Shown here: in pieces, positions 36,176-43,797 of the stretch | Numbering within the stretch: the first letter of the stretch is position 1 | Layout: each line of letters begins with the position of its first letter | Assembly: GCF_014646935.1 (NCBI RefSeq) | Contig: NZ_BMOF01000009.1 | Span: 1 to 55,401 of the forward strand | Source: Calditerricola satsumensis | Lineage (GTDB): Bacteria > Bacillota > Bacilli > Calditerricolales > Calditerricolaceae | Reading direction: 5' to 3' | DNA length: 55,401 nt | Program-made: the position numbers and the translations under genes | Notes under the pieces: generated by a model | Told to the model about the DNA's origin: nothing | The model's input: the letters and a program-made list of their open reading frames with translations, nothing else | Database searches by the model: none

Positions 36176-36313
36176 GAGGATCCCTCCTGTCGGTGGCAAC
36201 GCTTCCTGCAGCTTTTTCGGCCGCACGCACATAGCGGGCGCGGCGCGACTCATACTAGAACTACCCTTGGCTGGCGAGAGGCGAAAGCCAATCCCGCTGG
36301 CCGAGGTTGACAT

Positions 36314-36378
36314 AAAGGGGCATCCGGCGCAGGGGCCACGCCATGAGAGCAATGCCCCCGCGTGTCGGGATGCCCTTT
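36314..36378. repeat. Large imperfect hairpin between pgsA-like gene and fabZ
   Basis: AAAGGGGCATCC (36314-36325) pairs with GGATGCCCTTT (36368-36378) apart from one bulge, with an inner GGGGC/GCCCC stem. Minus-strand transcripts end in CCCCTTTATG, so it may be a weak terminator of the upstream gene. Confidence 0.5.
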
Positions 36379-36395
36379 GTCACGACGCGCTTCGG

Positions 36396-36911
36396 TCAGG
36401 TTGCGTTGATGCGCTTGTACTTGATCAGGTAATTGAAGCTCGTCACAAAGGAAAAGGCGATAACCGCCCACAGCACGTTTTCCGCGTAGGGGTAATCGAA
36501 CATGATGAGCAAAAAGGTGATGTAAAAGAGCACGGTGGTCGCTTTGCCGAGGGCGTTTGCAGGGAGGGGCCTCTTGCCGTTGAGGTGAAACAGCGCCGAC
36601 CCCACGATCATGCCGATGTCCCGCACGAAAAAGACCACCGCCGCCAGCCAGCTGATGCGCCCCGTGAGCACGAAGGACAGGATGACGGCGATCATCATCA
36701 GCTTGTCGGCGAGCGGGTCGAGCATGATGCCGATGTCTGTCACCTGCTTGTACTTGCGGGCCAGGTACCCGTCGATGATGTCGGTCAGCCCCGCGGTGAG
36801 GAGCACGACAAAGGCCCACTGCGTCGCGTAGGGATGGCCCGAAAAAAACACCACGAGGTAGAGCGGGACGAGGGCAAAACGGCACAGGGTCAGCAGGTTG
36901 GGGACGTTCAT
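36396..36911 (-). CDS. CDP-alcohol phosphatidyltransferase (PgsA-like)
   Basis: 171 residues, about five membrane segments. The CDP-alcohol site is complete: TDIIDGYLARKYKQVTDIG followed by MLDPLADK, giving the D, DG, AR, G, D and D residues. It probably makes phosphatidylglycerol phosphate or a related lipid from CDP-diacylglycerol. It is a little shorter than typical PgsA (~180-190). GGAGGG precedes the ATG. A TATAAT hexamer upstream (about 37008-37013) may be its promoter -10. Confidence 0.85.
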   Translation of the reverse strand: MNVPNLLTLCRFALVPLYLVVFFSGHPYATQWAFVVLLTAGLTDIIDGYLARKYKQVTDIGIMLDPLADKLMMIAVILSFVLTGRISWLAAVVFFVRDIGMIVGSALFHLNGKRPLPANALGKATTVLFYITFLLIMFDYPYAENVLWAVIAFSFVTSFNYLIKYKRINAT

Positions 36912-37036
36912 CGATGAAACCCTCCCTCGCGAATTCCCAACACGCTCGCGTGGGCGCGACGCCCCTCGCGAAAGGCGGTGGCCGCACCCGGGAGCGAACC
37001 GCTTTCCATTATACTACACCGCATCTCCGCGAGGGG

Positions 37037-37077
37037 AAAAAAGGCGATTCCCTGCGAAGGAAGGAACAATGAGCGCC
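37037..37077 (-). terminator. Probable terminator of the flhO-flhP unit
   Basis: GGCG...TTCC pairs with GGGAA..CGCC imperfectly, followed by TTTTTT on the minus strand, starting directly after the flhP stop. Confidence 0.5.
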
Positions 37078-37078
37078 T

Positions 37079-37987
37079 TCAGCGGCGCATCTGGTTGGCC
37101 AAACTCCACATCTCGCTGGCCATCTGCAGCGCGCGCACGTTGAGCTGGTAGGCCCGCTGGGCGGCCAGGAGGTCGGTCATCTCCTTCACCAGCTCCACAT
37201 TGGAGCCCTCCAGCATGCCTTGGCGGATGGCGACACGCAGGCCATCCCCCGCACCGTTCGGATTCACCGGCACCAGTTCGCTTTCGTCGGCCGCAAAGCG
37301 GTTTTCCCCGACCGATCGCAGCCGTTCGCCGGTGGTCACCCGCCACAGGCCGATGCGCATGCCGGTGTCGATCGTCTGCCCGCCGCGCGTCACGAAGATA
37401 CGCCCGGCCGCGTCAATGACGAGGTCGCGTTCGCTCACCGGCCGCCCCGACGGAAGCGGATCGAGCACGACGTACCGATCGGGGTCCCCGGGCGCGCTCC
37501 CCTGCCGCACGACAAAGTCGCCCTGCGGCGTGACGAGGGCCATGCGTCCCGAACCGTCGGGGAGGGGCGACAGGTGGAACGCCCCGACGCGGGTGAGGGC
37601 GCGGCGCACGACAGGTCGGCCGCTTTCGTCGACCACGGCTTGCCCGGCCGCGTTCCGCACCGGCTGTTCGACGAGGAAAAAGCCGTCTCCCTCGATGGCG
37701 AGGTCGAGGGGCCGGTTCGTCTGCCGGAGCGGACCGAGCGTCAGCTGAAGCGGCGTGGCGGCCAGGTGCACGCCGTAACCGACGCGGAGGCCCGGGGGCG
37801 TGCGCCGCCCGGCTTCCCGCGCGTGGTCCGGCTGGTTGTTCACCGAAGAATAGAGCAGCTCGGCAAACACGGCGTCGCGTCGCTTGTATCCCGGCGTGTC
37901 GAGATTGGCCAGATTGTGCGCCGTCACGTCGATGCGCTCCTGCAGGGCGCGCAGGGCGCCCGCGGCAATCAGGGCGGATGTGTTCAC
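37079..37987 (-). CDS. flhP: Flagellar hook-basal body protein FlhP (FlgG-type)
   Basis: 302 residues. The N-terminal rod motif (DVTAHNLANLDTPGYKRRDA), the LDLAIEGDGFFLV block and the C-terminal motif (LEGSNVELVKEMTDLLAAQR) define FlgF/FlgG-family rod or hook proteins. The GTG at 37987, after GAGGTGG, begins VNTSALIAAGALRALQER. It is exported by the flagellar type III apparatus and forms part of the distal rod. 16 nt after flhO. Confidence 0.92.
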   Translation of the reverse strand: MNTSALIAAGALRALQERIDVTAHNLANLDTPGYKRRDAVFAELLYSSVNNQPDHAREAGRRTPPGLRVGYGVHLAATPLQLTLGPLRQTNRPLDLAIEGDGFFLVEQPVRNAAGQAVVDESGRPVVRRALTRVGAFHLSPLPDGSGRMALVTPQGDFVVRQGSAPGDPDRYVVLDPLPSGRPVSERDLVIDAAGRIFVTRGGQTIDTGMRIGLWRVTTGERLRSVGENRFAADESELVPVNPNGAGDGLRVAIRQGMLEGSNVELVKEMTDLLAAQRAYQLNVRALQMASEMWSLANQMRR

Positions 37988-38003
37988 GTACGCGCCACCT
38001 CGC

Positions 38004-38957
38004 TCATACTTTGCCCACTTCGCCGAACAATTTTTCGAGGGTCTGGTCGTAGGCCTGCACCACGCGCTGGTTGGCCTCATAGGCGCGCAGCGCTTCCATC
38101 AGGTCGACCATCGTCTGGGCCGGATCGAGGTTCGACGCCTCGTAGAAGCCCTGTCGCACGCCGCCCTGGGCGCGCAGGGCTTCCCGCAGGCGCGCCCCCG
38201 CCGCCGTGGCCGGATCAAGGGGCACGAGGCGGTCTTCGTCCCCTTCCCAGCGGTAGTGGCCGTCCCCTTCGCGCACCATGCCGTGCGGGTCCATGGCCGC
38301 CACCAGGCCGAGCAGGCGGTCGACGAGGGGCTGGCCGCCCGGTCCGCGAACGAGCTGGCCGCGGCCGTCGACGAGGCGCACGCGCCCGTCGGCGTCGACG
38401 CGCAGCTCGCCGGTGGCGTAGGCCGCCGCCTGCGCGGGATCGGCCGGGTTGTAGAGGCGAATCGGCGCACCGGATGCGTCCAGGACGCGCGACCCGCTCG
38501 GCGTGGCCAGGTACCCGTCCGCGTCGACGGCAAAGCGCCCGGCACGCACGTAGCGCACCGCGCCGTCGGGCCGCGCAACGGCGAAAAAGAGTGTCGCTTT
38601 CTGCGGCACGCCCCCTTCCGCGAGGGTCAGGTACAGCCGGTCGTCGTACAGGGCAAGGTCGAGGGGCGAGCCCGTCTCCACCAGATCGCCCTGGCGAAAA
38701 TCGCCGATGCGCTCCTGCACGTACACGCCGGTGGTCAGCGGGCCAATGACGGCTTGTCCCATCGCCAGACGCTGAGGAATGGCCGCGGACCCGATCTCCC
38801 GGGTGCGGGCCAGCAGCATCTCCGGAAAGGCCCGCTGCACCGGGCGTTCCACTTTGTATCCCGGCGTCTGGGCGTTGGCCGCGTTGAGCGCCAGCGTTTC
38901 ATAGCGGCGCTCCTGCGCCACCATGCCCGATACGGCCGTGTACAGACCGCGGATCAT
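38004..38957 (-). CDS. flhO: Flagellar hook-basal body protein FlhO (FlgG-type)
   Basis: 317 residues with MIRGLYTAVSGMVAQERRYE, the ANAQTPGYKVERP rod motif, and a C-terminal NLDPAQTMVDLMEALRAYE signature. The ATG at 38957 is supported by TAGGGGGG; the 62 upstream codons are not conserved. It is slightly longer than the ~270-residue Bacillus protein because of a middle insertion. Pairs with flhP as one unit. Confidence 0.92.
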   Translation of the reverse strand: MIRGLYTAVSGMVAQERRYETLALNAANAQTPGYKVERPVQRAFPEMLLARTREIGSAAIPQRLAMGQAVIGPLTTGVYVQERIGDFRQGDLVETGSPLDLALYDDRLYLTLAEGGVPQKATLFFAVARPDGAVRYVRAGRFAVDADGYLATPSGSRVLDASGAPIRLYNPADPAQAAAYATGELRVDADGRVRLVDGRGQLVRGPGGQPLVDRLLGLVAAMDPHGMVREGDGHYRWEGDEDRLVPLDPATAAGARLREALRAQGGVRQGFYEASNLDPAQTMVDLMEALRAYEANQRVVQAYDQTLEKLFGEVGKV

Positions 38958-39274
38958 GCGATTCCCCCCTAGGCTCCCCACAACCCGATGGGGCAGGCTT
39001 GTCCGTTCCCCTTGCGCCCGTCCGGTGGCAAAGCCAGGCTGCGCGCTGCTCTCGGTTTGGGTCTCGTCAACCTTGTCCTCGACCATCGTAACAGAAGAGG
39101 CGGTGACGACATCCCCAACGAACGGCGACATCGGTGGTTCCACCGCCTAAAACGCATGCCCGGTTGCCGCCCGGTTTCGCGCGCGCCATGTCGGCGCCGA
39201 CAGCGGAATGGGAAACATCATGATGGATATTCGCTGTCGTGTAGGAAATTCCTCTTTTTTCTGCCCCCGAACCC
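38958..39274. other. Gene-free gap where mbl is expected
   Basis: In Bacillus, mbl lies between spoIIID and flhO. Here ~317 bp hold no coding region, only small inverted repeats such as GACAGCG/CGCTGTC (about 39205-39242) and CGGTGG/CCACCG. No clear terminator for spoIIID and no sigma-D promoter for flhO were found. Confidence 0.6.
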
Positions 39275-39571
39275 TCACGATCGGCTTTGCGCCTGGGCGT
39301 CCGTTCCCTGCTGCTTCTTTTCCCCTTTGCCCTTGTACTTGATCTTGGTCGCTTCCCCTCCGCGAATGTGGCGAATGGACTTGTGGTATTCGAGGATTTC
39401 CTTCACTTGATTGGCCAGCTCGGGATTGATCTCCGGTAGGCGCTCGGTTAAATCCTTGTGCACGGTGCTTTTCGATACGCCGAACTTTTTGGCAATGGTG
39501 CGAACCGTGTTTCGGGTTTCCACAATGTAGCGCCCGATCTTGAGGGTTCGCTCCTTGATGTAATCGTGCAC
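39275..39571 (-). CDS. spoIIID: Sporulation transcription factor SpoIIID
   Basis: 98 residues from a GTG at 39571. MHDYIKERTLKIGRYIVE and the helix-turn-helix VRTIAKKFGVSKSTVHKDL are near-invariant in SpoIIID, which adjusts sigma-E gene expression in the mother cell. It has a slightly long charged tail (Lys-rich, ending ...SRS). The upstream GAATA and CAATATACT elements could be a sigma-E promoter, but the match is weak. Confidence 0.97.
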   Translation of the reverse strand: MHDYIKERTLKIGRYIVETRNTVRTIAKKFGVSKSTVHKDLTERLPEINPELANQVKEILEYHKSIRHIRGGEATKIKYKGKGEKKQQGTDAQAQSRS

Positions 39572-39700
39572 GCCCCTCGCCTCCCTCGGGTTGTGGGTTT
39601 GGTACAGTATATTGGCGATGGGCGCGCGGTATTCGATTTTCCCCAGCCAGACAAGCGATTTCGGCGGTTTGCGCTGTCCGGGGACGTGCTGGGGTAGCTG

Positions 39701-39737
39701 GAAAAGAAAAGCCCCTTTCCTGAACAAGGAAAGGGGC
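39701..39737 (-). terminator. Terminator upstream of spoIIID
   Basis: Perfect arms GCCCCTTTCC/GGAAAGGGGC (39711-39720, 39728-39737) followed by TTTTCTTTTC on the minus strand. It ends the transcript of the small gene at 39795-39992. Confidence 0.85.
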
Positions 39738-39794
39738 GTAAAAGGATGGAAAACGGTTAGGGGTTCCACAATGCTTCATCATGATGGCCACATT

Positions 39795-39992
39795 TCATTT
39801 TTCCACATCATCCGTGTTTTCCTTCAGGCTGTCCAAGAAGGCCTTTAATTCCTTCCTTGTTTTGATCGGGCCGATCGTTTTCCCCGCCTCATACGCCTTA
39901 TCTGCTTCCCGTTCCCATTTTTGCCATTGCTCTGTCCAAAAGTAACCTGCTTTTTTCACCTTTCCCCCACCCTTTCCCGTTGCTACAAACAT
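39795..39992 (-). CDS. Small antitoxin-tail-like protein
   Basis: 65 residues from an ATG at 39992 after GGGGAGG. The segment GYFWTEQWQKWEREADKAYE with a following KTRKELKAFLDSL resembles the C-terminal, toxin-binding part of AbrB/MazE-type antitoxins, but the N-terminal DNA-binding domain is absent, replaced by a basic stretch (MFVATGKGGGKVKKA). It lies ~100 nt downstream of the PIN toxin gene. It could be a leftover or an accessory antitoxin; function is not established. Confidence 0.6.
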   Translation of the reverse strand: MFVATGKGGGKVKKAGYFWTEQWQKWEREADKAYEAGKTIGPIKTRKELKAFLDSLKENTDDVEK

Positions 39993-40091
39993 CTTATGCC
40001 TCCCCTCTTTCAGAATTAAAGCATCGATCCCTGTCAATCACGAAAGCAATCATCCCGAAAACAATGGAAAAGCCCACGTGGGCCGTTTTTG

Positions 40092-40553
40092 TTAACATTC
40101 TTCCTCAAATAATAATGTATCAAGCAAATCAATCAACTGCCCTGTATTATAAATTTGCAAAAATGATCGTATTTCATCAAAATCTTTATCTTGACTCCAG
40201 ATGGGACAGTTTAGATAAAGAGCAAGCGCTGCGGTTGGAATATCATCGGGATCACGGTTGCCTAAATAACGCTTCGCTACGTCCCATGCCTCGCTCTCCT
40301 TTGGCGCTTGAGCTATACGCACTGGAACAAACGCCCATACGGAATAAAGATGGTTCAAAGTTAAACCCTTCTTTTTAAGTTTTTTATTTTCTGAAAAAAC
40401 AGGAATATACTCCTCTACTTCTTTATGTACATCCGGAGTTGCATAAAGAATCGGTGCACAAGGGTGATTGACGACCCTTCGTGCACCTTTGCCCCCAATC
40501 ACAATGGACAAAAGGACATTGGCATCAACAACGAGTTTTTCGATGCGCCTCAA
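40092..40553 (-). CDS. PIN-domain ribonuclease toxin
   Basis: 153 residues of the PIN fold. Acidic active-site residues are placed as expected: VVDANVLLSI (Asp), VHKEVEEYI (Glu), NRDPDDIPTAALAL (Asp pair) and the terminal SQDKDFDEI (Asp). Such toxins cut RNA. TTG start at 40553 with GAGGAGGT 11 nt upstream, overlapping the end of the antitoxin gene. A+T-rich for this genome. Confidence 0.88.
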   Translation of the reverse strand: MRRIEKLVVDANVLLSIVIGGKGARRVVNHPCAPILYATPDVHKEVEEYIPVFSENKKLKKKGLTLNHLYSVWAFVPVRIAQAPKESEAWDVAKRYLGNRDPDDIPTAALALYLNCPIWSQDKDFDEIRSFLQIYNTGQLIDLLDTLLFEEEC

Positions 40554-40746
40554 AATCAGCCAATACCTCCTCTTCGGTCACCCCGGCCTCGCGCAGGATC
40601 TTTTGCACGCGATCGACCATACGATTATACATCGCTTTCTTGAATTTATCCGCTACAGCTACTTTCTTTGCTGGAAAAGCAAGACCGGAACGTACCACTT
40701 GAACACGTTGCCGCTTACGCCCACTCACCTGGCCTAGGGTTTTCAC
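40525..40746 (-). CDS. Predicted antitoxin of the PIN module
   Basis: 73 residues from a GTG at 40746 after GGGAGGT. Basic N-terminus (VSGRKRQRVQVVRSG) and a helical tail (MVDRVQKILREAGVTEEEVL). No known fold is certain, but size, order and overlap with the PIN gene are those of type II antitoxins. It would neutralise the toxin and repress the shared promoter. Confidence 0.7.
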   Translation of the reverse strand: MKTLGQVSGRKRQRVQVVRSGLAFPAKKVAVADKFKKAMYNRMVDRVQKILREAGVTEEEVLADFEAHRKTRC

Positions 40747-40833
40747 AACCCCCACCTCCCTAGTGCAGTTATTATATCACAATAGTATATCACTGCATGA
40801 CGACTTGGTTACCTTCATCTGCTAGTGAACGCC

Positions 40834-40864
40834 AAAAAGCCCGCACGGACACTTCCGCGCGGGC
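40834..40864 (-). terminator. Terminator of spoIIQ
   Basis: GCCCGCGCGGA pairs with TCCGTGCGGGC on the minus strand (one wobble), 4-nt loop, then TTTTT, just past the spoIIQ stop at 40874. Confidence 0.9.
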
Positions 40865-40873
40865 CTTTCCGGA

Positions 40874-41611
40874 TTACGACGGTTGGCCGGCTTGCGTGAG
40901 GTACTTTTGCGGATTGACCGCTTCGCCGTTTTCGCGAACCTCGAAATGGAGGTGCGGGCCCAACTCCTTCTCCAGCGCGCTTCGCCCGGCCTTGCCGATG
41001 ACGTCGCCCTTCTTCACCTGGGCCCCGCTCGCCACCTTGACGTCCTCGAGGCTCATGTAGACAGTGGTCAGCTTGTCGTTGTGGCGGATTTCGACGACGT
41101 AGCCGACGAGGGGATCCTTCTCCACCCGCGTCACGGTGCCGTCGGCTGCGGCGAGGACATCAAAGGGCTTCTTGTCGGCCGTGGCCAGGTCGATGCCCGT
41201 GTTCGGGCGATAGGTGTTGTCAAACTTGACCAGGGCGCTGGCTTGTGCCGCTTTGTCGGCCTTGTCGTCGAAGAAGCCGCGCACCACCGACACGGACACG
41301 CCCGCCGGAACCGGCCACGAAAGCTGCGTCGGGGCGTTCACCGGCACCGTTTCGCCCGGCTCCTGGGCCGTCGGATGCTGCGGACCCGTCACCTCGACGC
41401 CGCCTTCGCCCTGCTCCTTGCCCTCGTCGATCACGTAGCTGTCCGGGTTCGGATACCACACGATGAGGGCCAGGATGAGAGCGGCCGCGACGAGGTACAG
41501 CGCCGGGAACGTCCACTTCTTCTTCAAAAAGGCTTTCCACCGCGACGGCGCCTGGGCCGTCGTTTTGACGTCCGTCTGGGACAGGGGGGTTTGATTCGTT
41601 TGCTTATCCAT
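40874..41611 (-). CDS. spoIIQ: Forespore protein SpoIIQ
   Basis: 245 residues: cytoplasmic N-terminus, one membrane segment (FPALYLVAAALILALIVW), then a LytM/M23 domain at residues ~110-240. The first zinc histidine is replaced (PNTGIDLA) while HLHFEV is kept, so peptidase activity is unlikely, as in Bacillus subtilis SpoIIQ. It partners with SpoIIIAH to bridge forespore and mother cell membranes during engulfment. ATG 41611 is 6 nt after GAGGTG; a sigma-F-like promoter is directly upstream. Confidence 0.93.
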   Translation of the reverse strand: MDKQTNQTPLSQTDVKTTAQAPSRWKAFLKKKWTFPALYLVAAALILALIVWYPNPDSYVIDEGKEQGEGGVEVTGPQHPTAQEPGETVPVNAPTQLSWPVPAGVSVSVVRGFFDDKADKAAQASALVKFDNTYRPNTGIDLATADKKPFDVLAAADGTVTRVEKDPLVGYVVEIRHNDKLTTVYMSLEDVKVASGAQVKKGDVIGKAGRSALEKELGPHLHFEVRENGEAVNPQKYLTQAGQPS

Positions 41612-41630
41612 GTCCATCACCTCAGCAACC

Positions 41631-41659
41631 AGTTTCGACGGTTCGAAACCGGTTTATAC
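41631..41659 (-). promoter_or_regulatory. Sigma-F-like promoter of spoIIQ
   Basis: GTATA (41659-41655), 15 bp, GTCGAAACT (41639-41631) fits the sigma-F pattern GTATA-N15-GGNNANANT with one mismatch. spoIIQ is a known sigma-F gene. A 12-bp palindrome (AACCGGTTTCGA/TCGAAACTGGTT, one mismatch) covers the -10, and the leader would be very short. Confidence 0.45.
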
Positions 41660-41706
41660 CTGAGGTGTAAAAAAGCAAAGAAGAAGGAGCCTGCCCCCTG
41701 TGCCCG

Positions 41707-42909
41707 TTACGACGCGCGCGCCGGCTGGGCGCCGTTCCGTCCGTTCAGCCAACGCGCCGCCGGCTCGATGCGCACGCCGCGGTAATAGTGCTGCAGGATT
41801 TCCTCCGCCGTCTTGCCGGAGCGCGCCATGCCCTGCGCCCCCCACTGGCTCATGCCGACGCCGTGCCCGTACCCCCGGGTGTGAAAGACGATCTTCCCGT
41901 CGGCGACGGTCCATGAAAAATGCGTCGAGGGCAATCCCAGCCGCTCGCGCACCTCCCGCCCGGTGAAGCGCCGGTTCCCGAAGCGCACCTCGGCCACGTT
42001 CCCGCCCGCCGTGGTGCGCTCAACCGCCGCCCAATCGGACCGCTTCTCTCCCGGGTAGGGAAGGTCTGAAAGTCCCATTTTGCGCGTAAATTCTGACCAG
42101 GGGAAGGTGACCGTTTGGCGGAAGCGGGGGCTCGCCTCGTCCCACGGCGACGGGACGCTGCGGAGGTACGGAAGCGGCCGGCCCCAGTAGTCGGCGGCGC
42201 TTTCCGTCTTCCCGCTGGCCGTCGAGAAAAAGGCGGCCAAGATCGGCTCGCCGTCGTAGGTGAGGATGAGCCCCGCCGTCTCCTCTACGGCCCGGCGGAT
42301 GCGCGCCCACTTCCACGCAAAATCCGCCCCCCAGGCGGCACGCAGCTCCCTCGGATCGCGGTAGACCTGGTCCTGAACGGTGTCGGTGACGTGGGCATTG
42401 CCGGGAACCGGCGGCTTCGGATCCTGCAGCAGCCGATGAACGACAAAGGTGCGCGCGGCGAGGGCCTGGGCCTTGAGCGCCTCCAGCTCAAACTCCGCCG
42501 GCATTTCCGCCGCCACCACCCCGGCCACGTAGTCTTCCAGCGGCACCGTATCGACGCGGTTCGCCTGGGCGCGGTACACGCGGACATCAAAGGCGACGGG
42601 ATGGGGCGTGAGGCTGGACGAACGTTTCGTCGCGGGGGCCCCCCATTCCGCCGAGCCGGGGCCCCAGACGAGCACCAGCGCAGCGGGAAACACGAGCACG
42701 AGCATCGCGGTCGCGACAAACGCCAGCGCGACCAAGAACGCCTGCCGGGAGACCAACACCGCCGCAATGCGCCGGATCCCCCGCCACCAGCGCAGCCGCC
42801 GAAGCGGAAGCGCCACCTCCGACCGGCGGGCATAGGCCGGCACGCGGTCCGGCGCGCGGAACCGATGCGAACGAACGCGCCACAGGCGGGTCGACCGCCG
42901 GTGCGCCAT
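41707..42909 (-). CDS. spoIID: Stage II sporulation protein D (lytic transglycosylase)
   Basis: 400 residues. ATG 42909 follows GGAGGGAGGGAC. A basic N-terminus, one membrane segment (LVALAFVATAMLVLVFPAAL), then the SpoIID domain: catalytic glutamate in VVAAEMPAEFELEALKAQAL, STASGKTESAADYW, and FHTRGYGHGVGMSQWGAQGM near the end. It cuts septal peptidoglycan during engulfment. The N-terminal arm is longer and more arginine-rich than in Bacillus subtilis. Confidence 0.95.
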   Translation of the reverse strand: MAHRRSTRLWRVRSHRFRAPDRVPAYARRSEVALPLRRLRWWRGIRRIAAVLVSRQAFLVALAFVATAMLVLVFPAALVLVWGPGSAEWGAPATKRSSSLTPHPVAFDVRVYRAQANRVDTVPLEDYVAGVVAAEMPAEFELEALKAQALAARTFVVHRLLQDPKPPVPGNAHVTDTVQDQVYRDPRELRAAWGADFAWKWARIRRAVEETAGLILTYDGEPILAAFFSTASGKTESAADYWGRPLPYLRSVPSPWDEASPRFRQTVTFPWSEFTRKMGLSDLPYPGEKRSDWAAVERTTAGGNVAEVRFGNRRFTGREVRERLGLPSTHFSWTVADGKIVFHTRGYGHGVGMSQWGAQGMARSGKTAEEILQHYYRGVRIEPAARWLNGRNGAQPARAS

Positions 42910-43036
42910 GCGCGTCCCTCCCTCCGGTGGACAGCCAGGTGTCTTCATCTCTATGCCACCGGCGGGCGCCGTAGAACGGCCAACACAAAAACGGCCACAC
43001 GTGATAAAGCGATTCGAAACAAAAGGAGACGGTTTG

Positions 43037-43387
43037 TCATTCACCATCTTTCGATTCAGAAACTTCTTGGATAAATGTTTTTACTTTCTTCTTCAAATTC
43101 GGCAACTCCGTGTTCACCACGCGCCACACAATGTCCGAATCAATTCCAAAGTATTCGTGCACAAGAATGTTACGCATTCCGATTATTTTGTTCCATTCGA
43201 CTTCAGGATGCGCGTCACGGAACGATTTGGATAACATCCGCACCGCTTCGCCGATGATCTGGAGGTGATGCACGATCCAGGTTTGGATTAACTCACTCTG
43301 GCGAAATTGCTCCTCTCCGTACACCAAATATTTCTCAATTCGCTCAATGGCTTCAAGGATATGCCAAAGTCGGTCGCGATCCTTCAC
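43037..43387 (-). CDS. hepT: HepT-type ribonuclease toxin
   Basis: 116 residues of the HepT (formerly DUF86) family, all-helical. The RX4HXY active motif is present in GMRNILVHEYFG. Known members are RNases inactivated by AMPylation of the tyrosine by the partner nucleotidyltransferase. The GTG start overlaps the mntA stop by four bases (GTGA). Confidence 0.93.
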   Translation of the reverse strand: MKDRDRLWHILEAIERIEKYLVYGEEQFRQSELIQTWIVHHLQIIGEAVRMLSKSFRDAHPEVEWNKIIGMRNILVHEYFGIDSDIVWRVVNTELPNLKKKVKTFIQEVSESKDGE

Positions 43388-43674
43388 AAGGGTACGGCCT
43401 CCCTTAGCGCGCGTTCGCGTACCGCATCACGCAAGCTCTTAACGGTAAACACTTCGACTTTTACACCCAGTGTTTCGTTCAAGTCATGCCATAAACCGCC
43501 TAGGTCAAACAAACTGCGATCAGGTTCCAGTTCAACAAGCAGGTCAATATCGCTGTTTTCATCCGCCTCGCCTCGCGCAACTGAACCGAAAACACGTACG
43601 TTTTTCGCGCCATACTTGTCACAAATGCGCAAGATTTCATCACGGCGAGATCGAAGCACTTCGGCCGGATTCAT
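43384..43674 (-). CDS. mntA: MntA-type nucleotidyltransferase antitoxin
   Basis: 96 residues of the minimal nucleotidyltransferase fold. VFGSVARGEADENSDIDLLV contains the GSX10DXD motif. It should AMPylate HepT. GGAGGAGAT precedes the ATG at 43674. The module is lower in G+C than murA and spoIID on its two sides and interrupts the usual murA-spoIID order. Confidence 0.93.
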   Translation of the reverse strand: MNPAEVLRSRRDEILRICDKYGAKNVRVFGSVARGEADENSDIDLLVELEPDRSLFDLGGLWHDLNETLGVKVEVFTVKSLRDAVRERALREAVPL

Positions 43675-43731
43675 GGTTGATCTCCTCCACTTGCTATTTT
43701 ACCAAAAGACAGTCGACTTGTTTCTCTTAGC

Positions 43732-43780
43732 AAAAATGGAAATGCCCAATGGCTTCGATTTGCCCATCGAAGCCATTGGG
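43732..43780 (-). terminator. Hairpin after murA
   Basis: Perfect 15-bp arms (43766-43780 and 43745-43759) with a 6-nt loop; the minus strand continues CATTTCCATTTTTG. It probably ends murA transcription before the toxin-antitoxin genes. Confidence 0.7.
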
Positions 43781-43797
43781 CCAGCTTCCATCGCGCG

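Noticed and set aside
38958-39143. 62-codon N-terminal extension of flhO, considered as an mbl remnant
   Set aside because: The translation shows no resemblance to the end of Mbl and the true FlhO start (MIRGLYTAVSG) has its own strong ribosome site.
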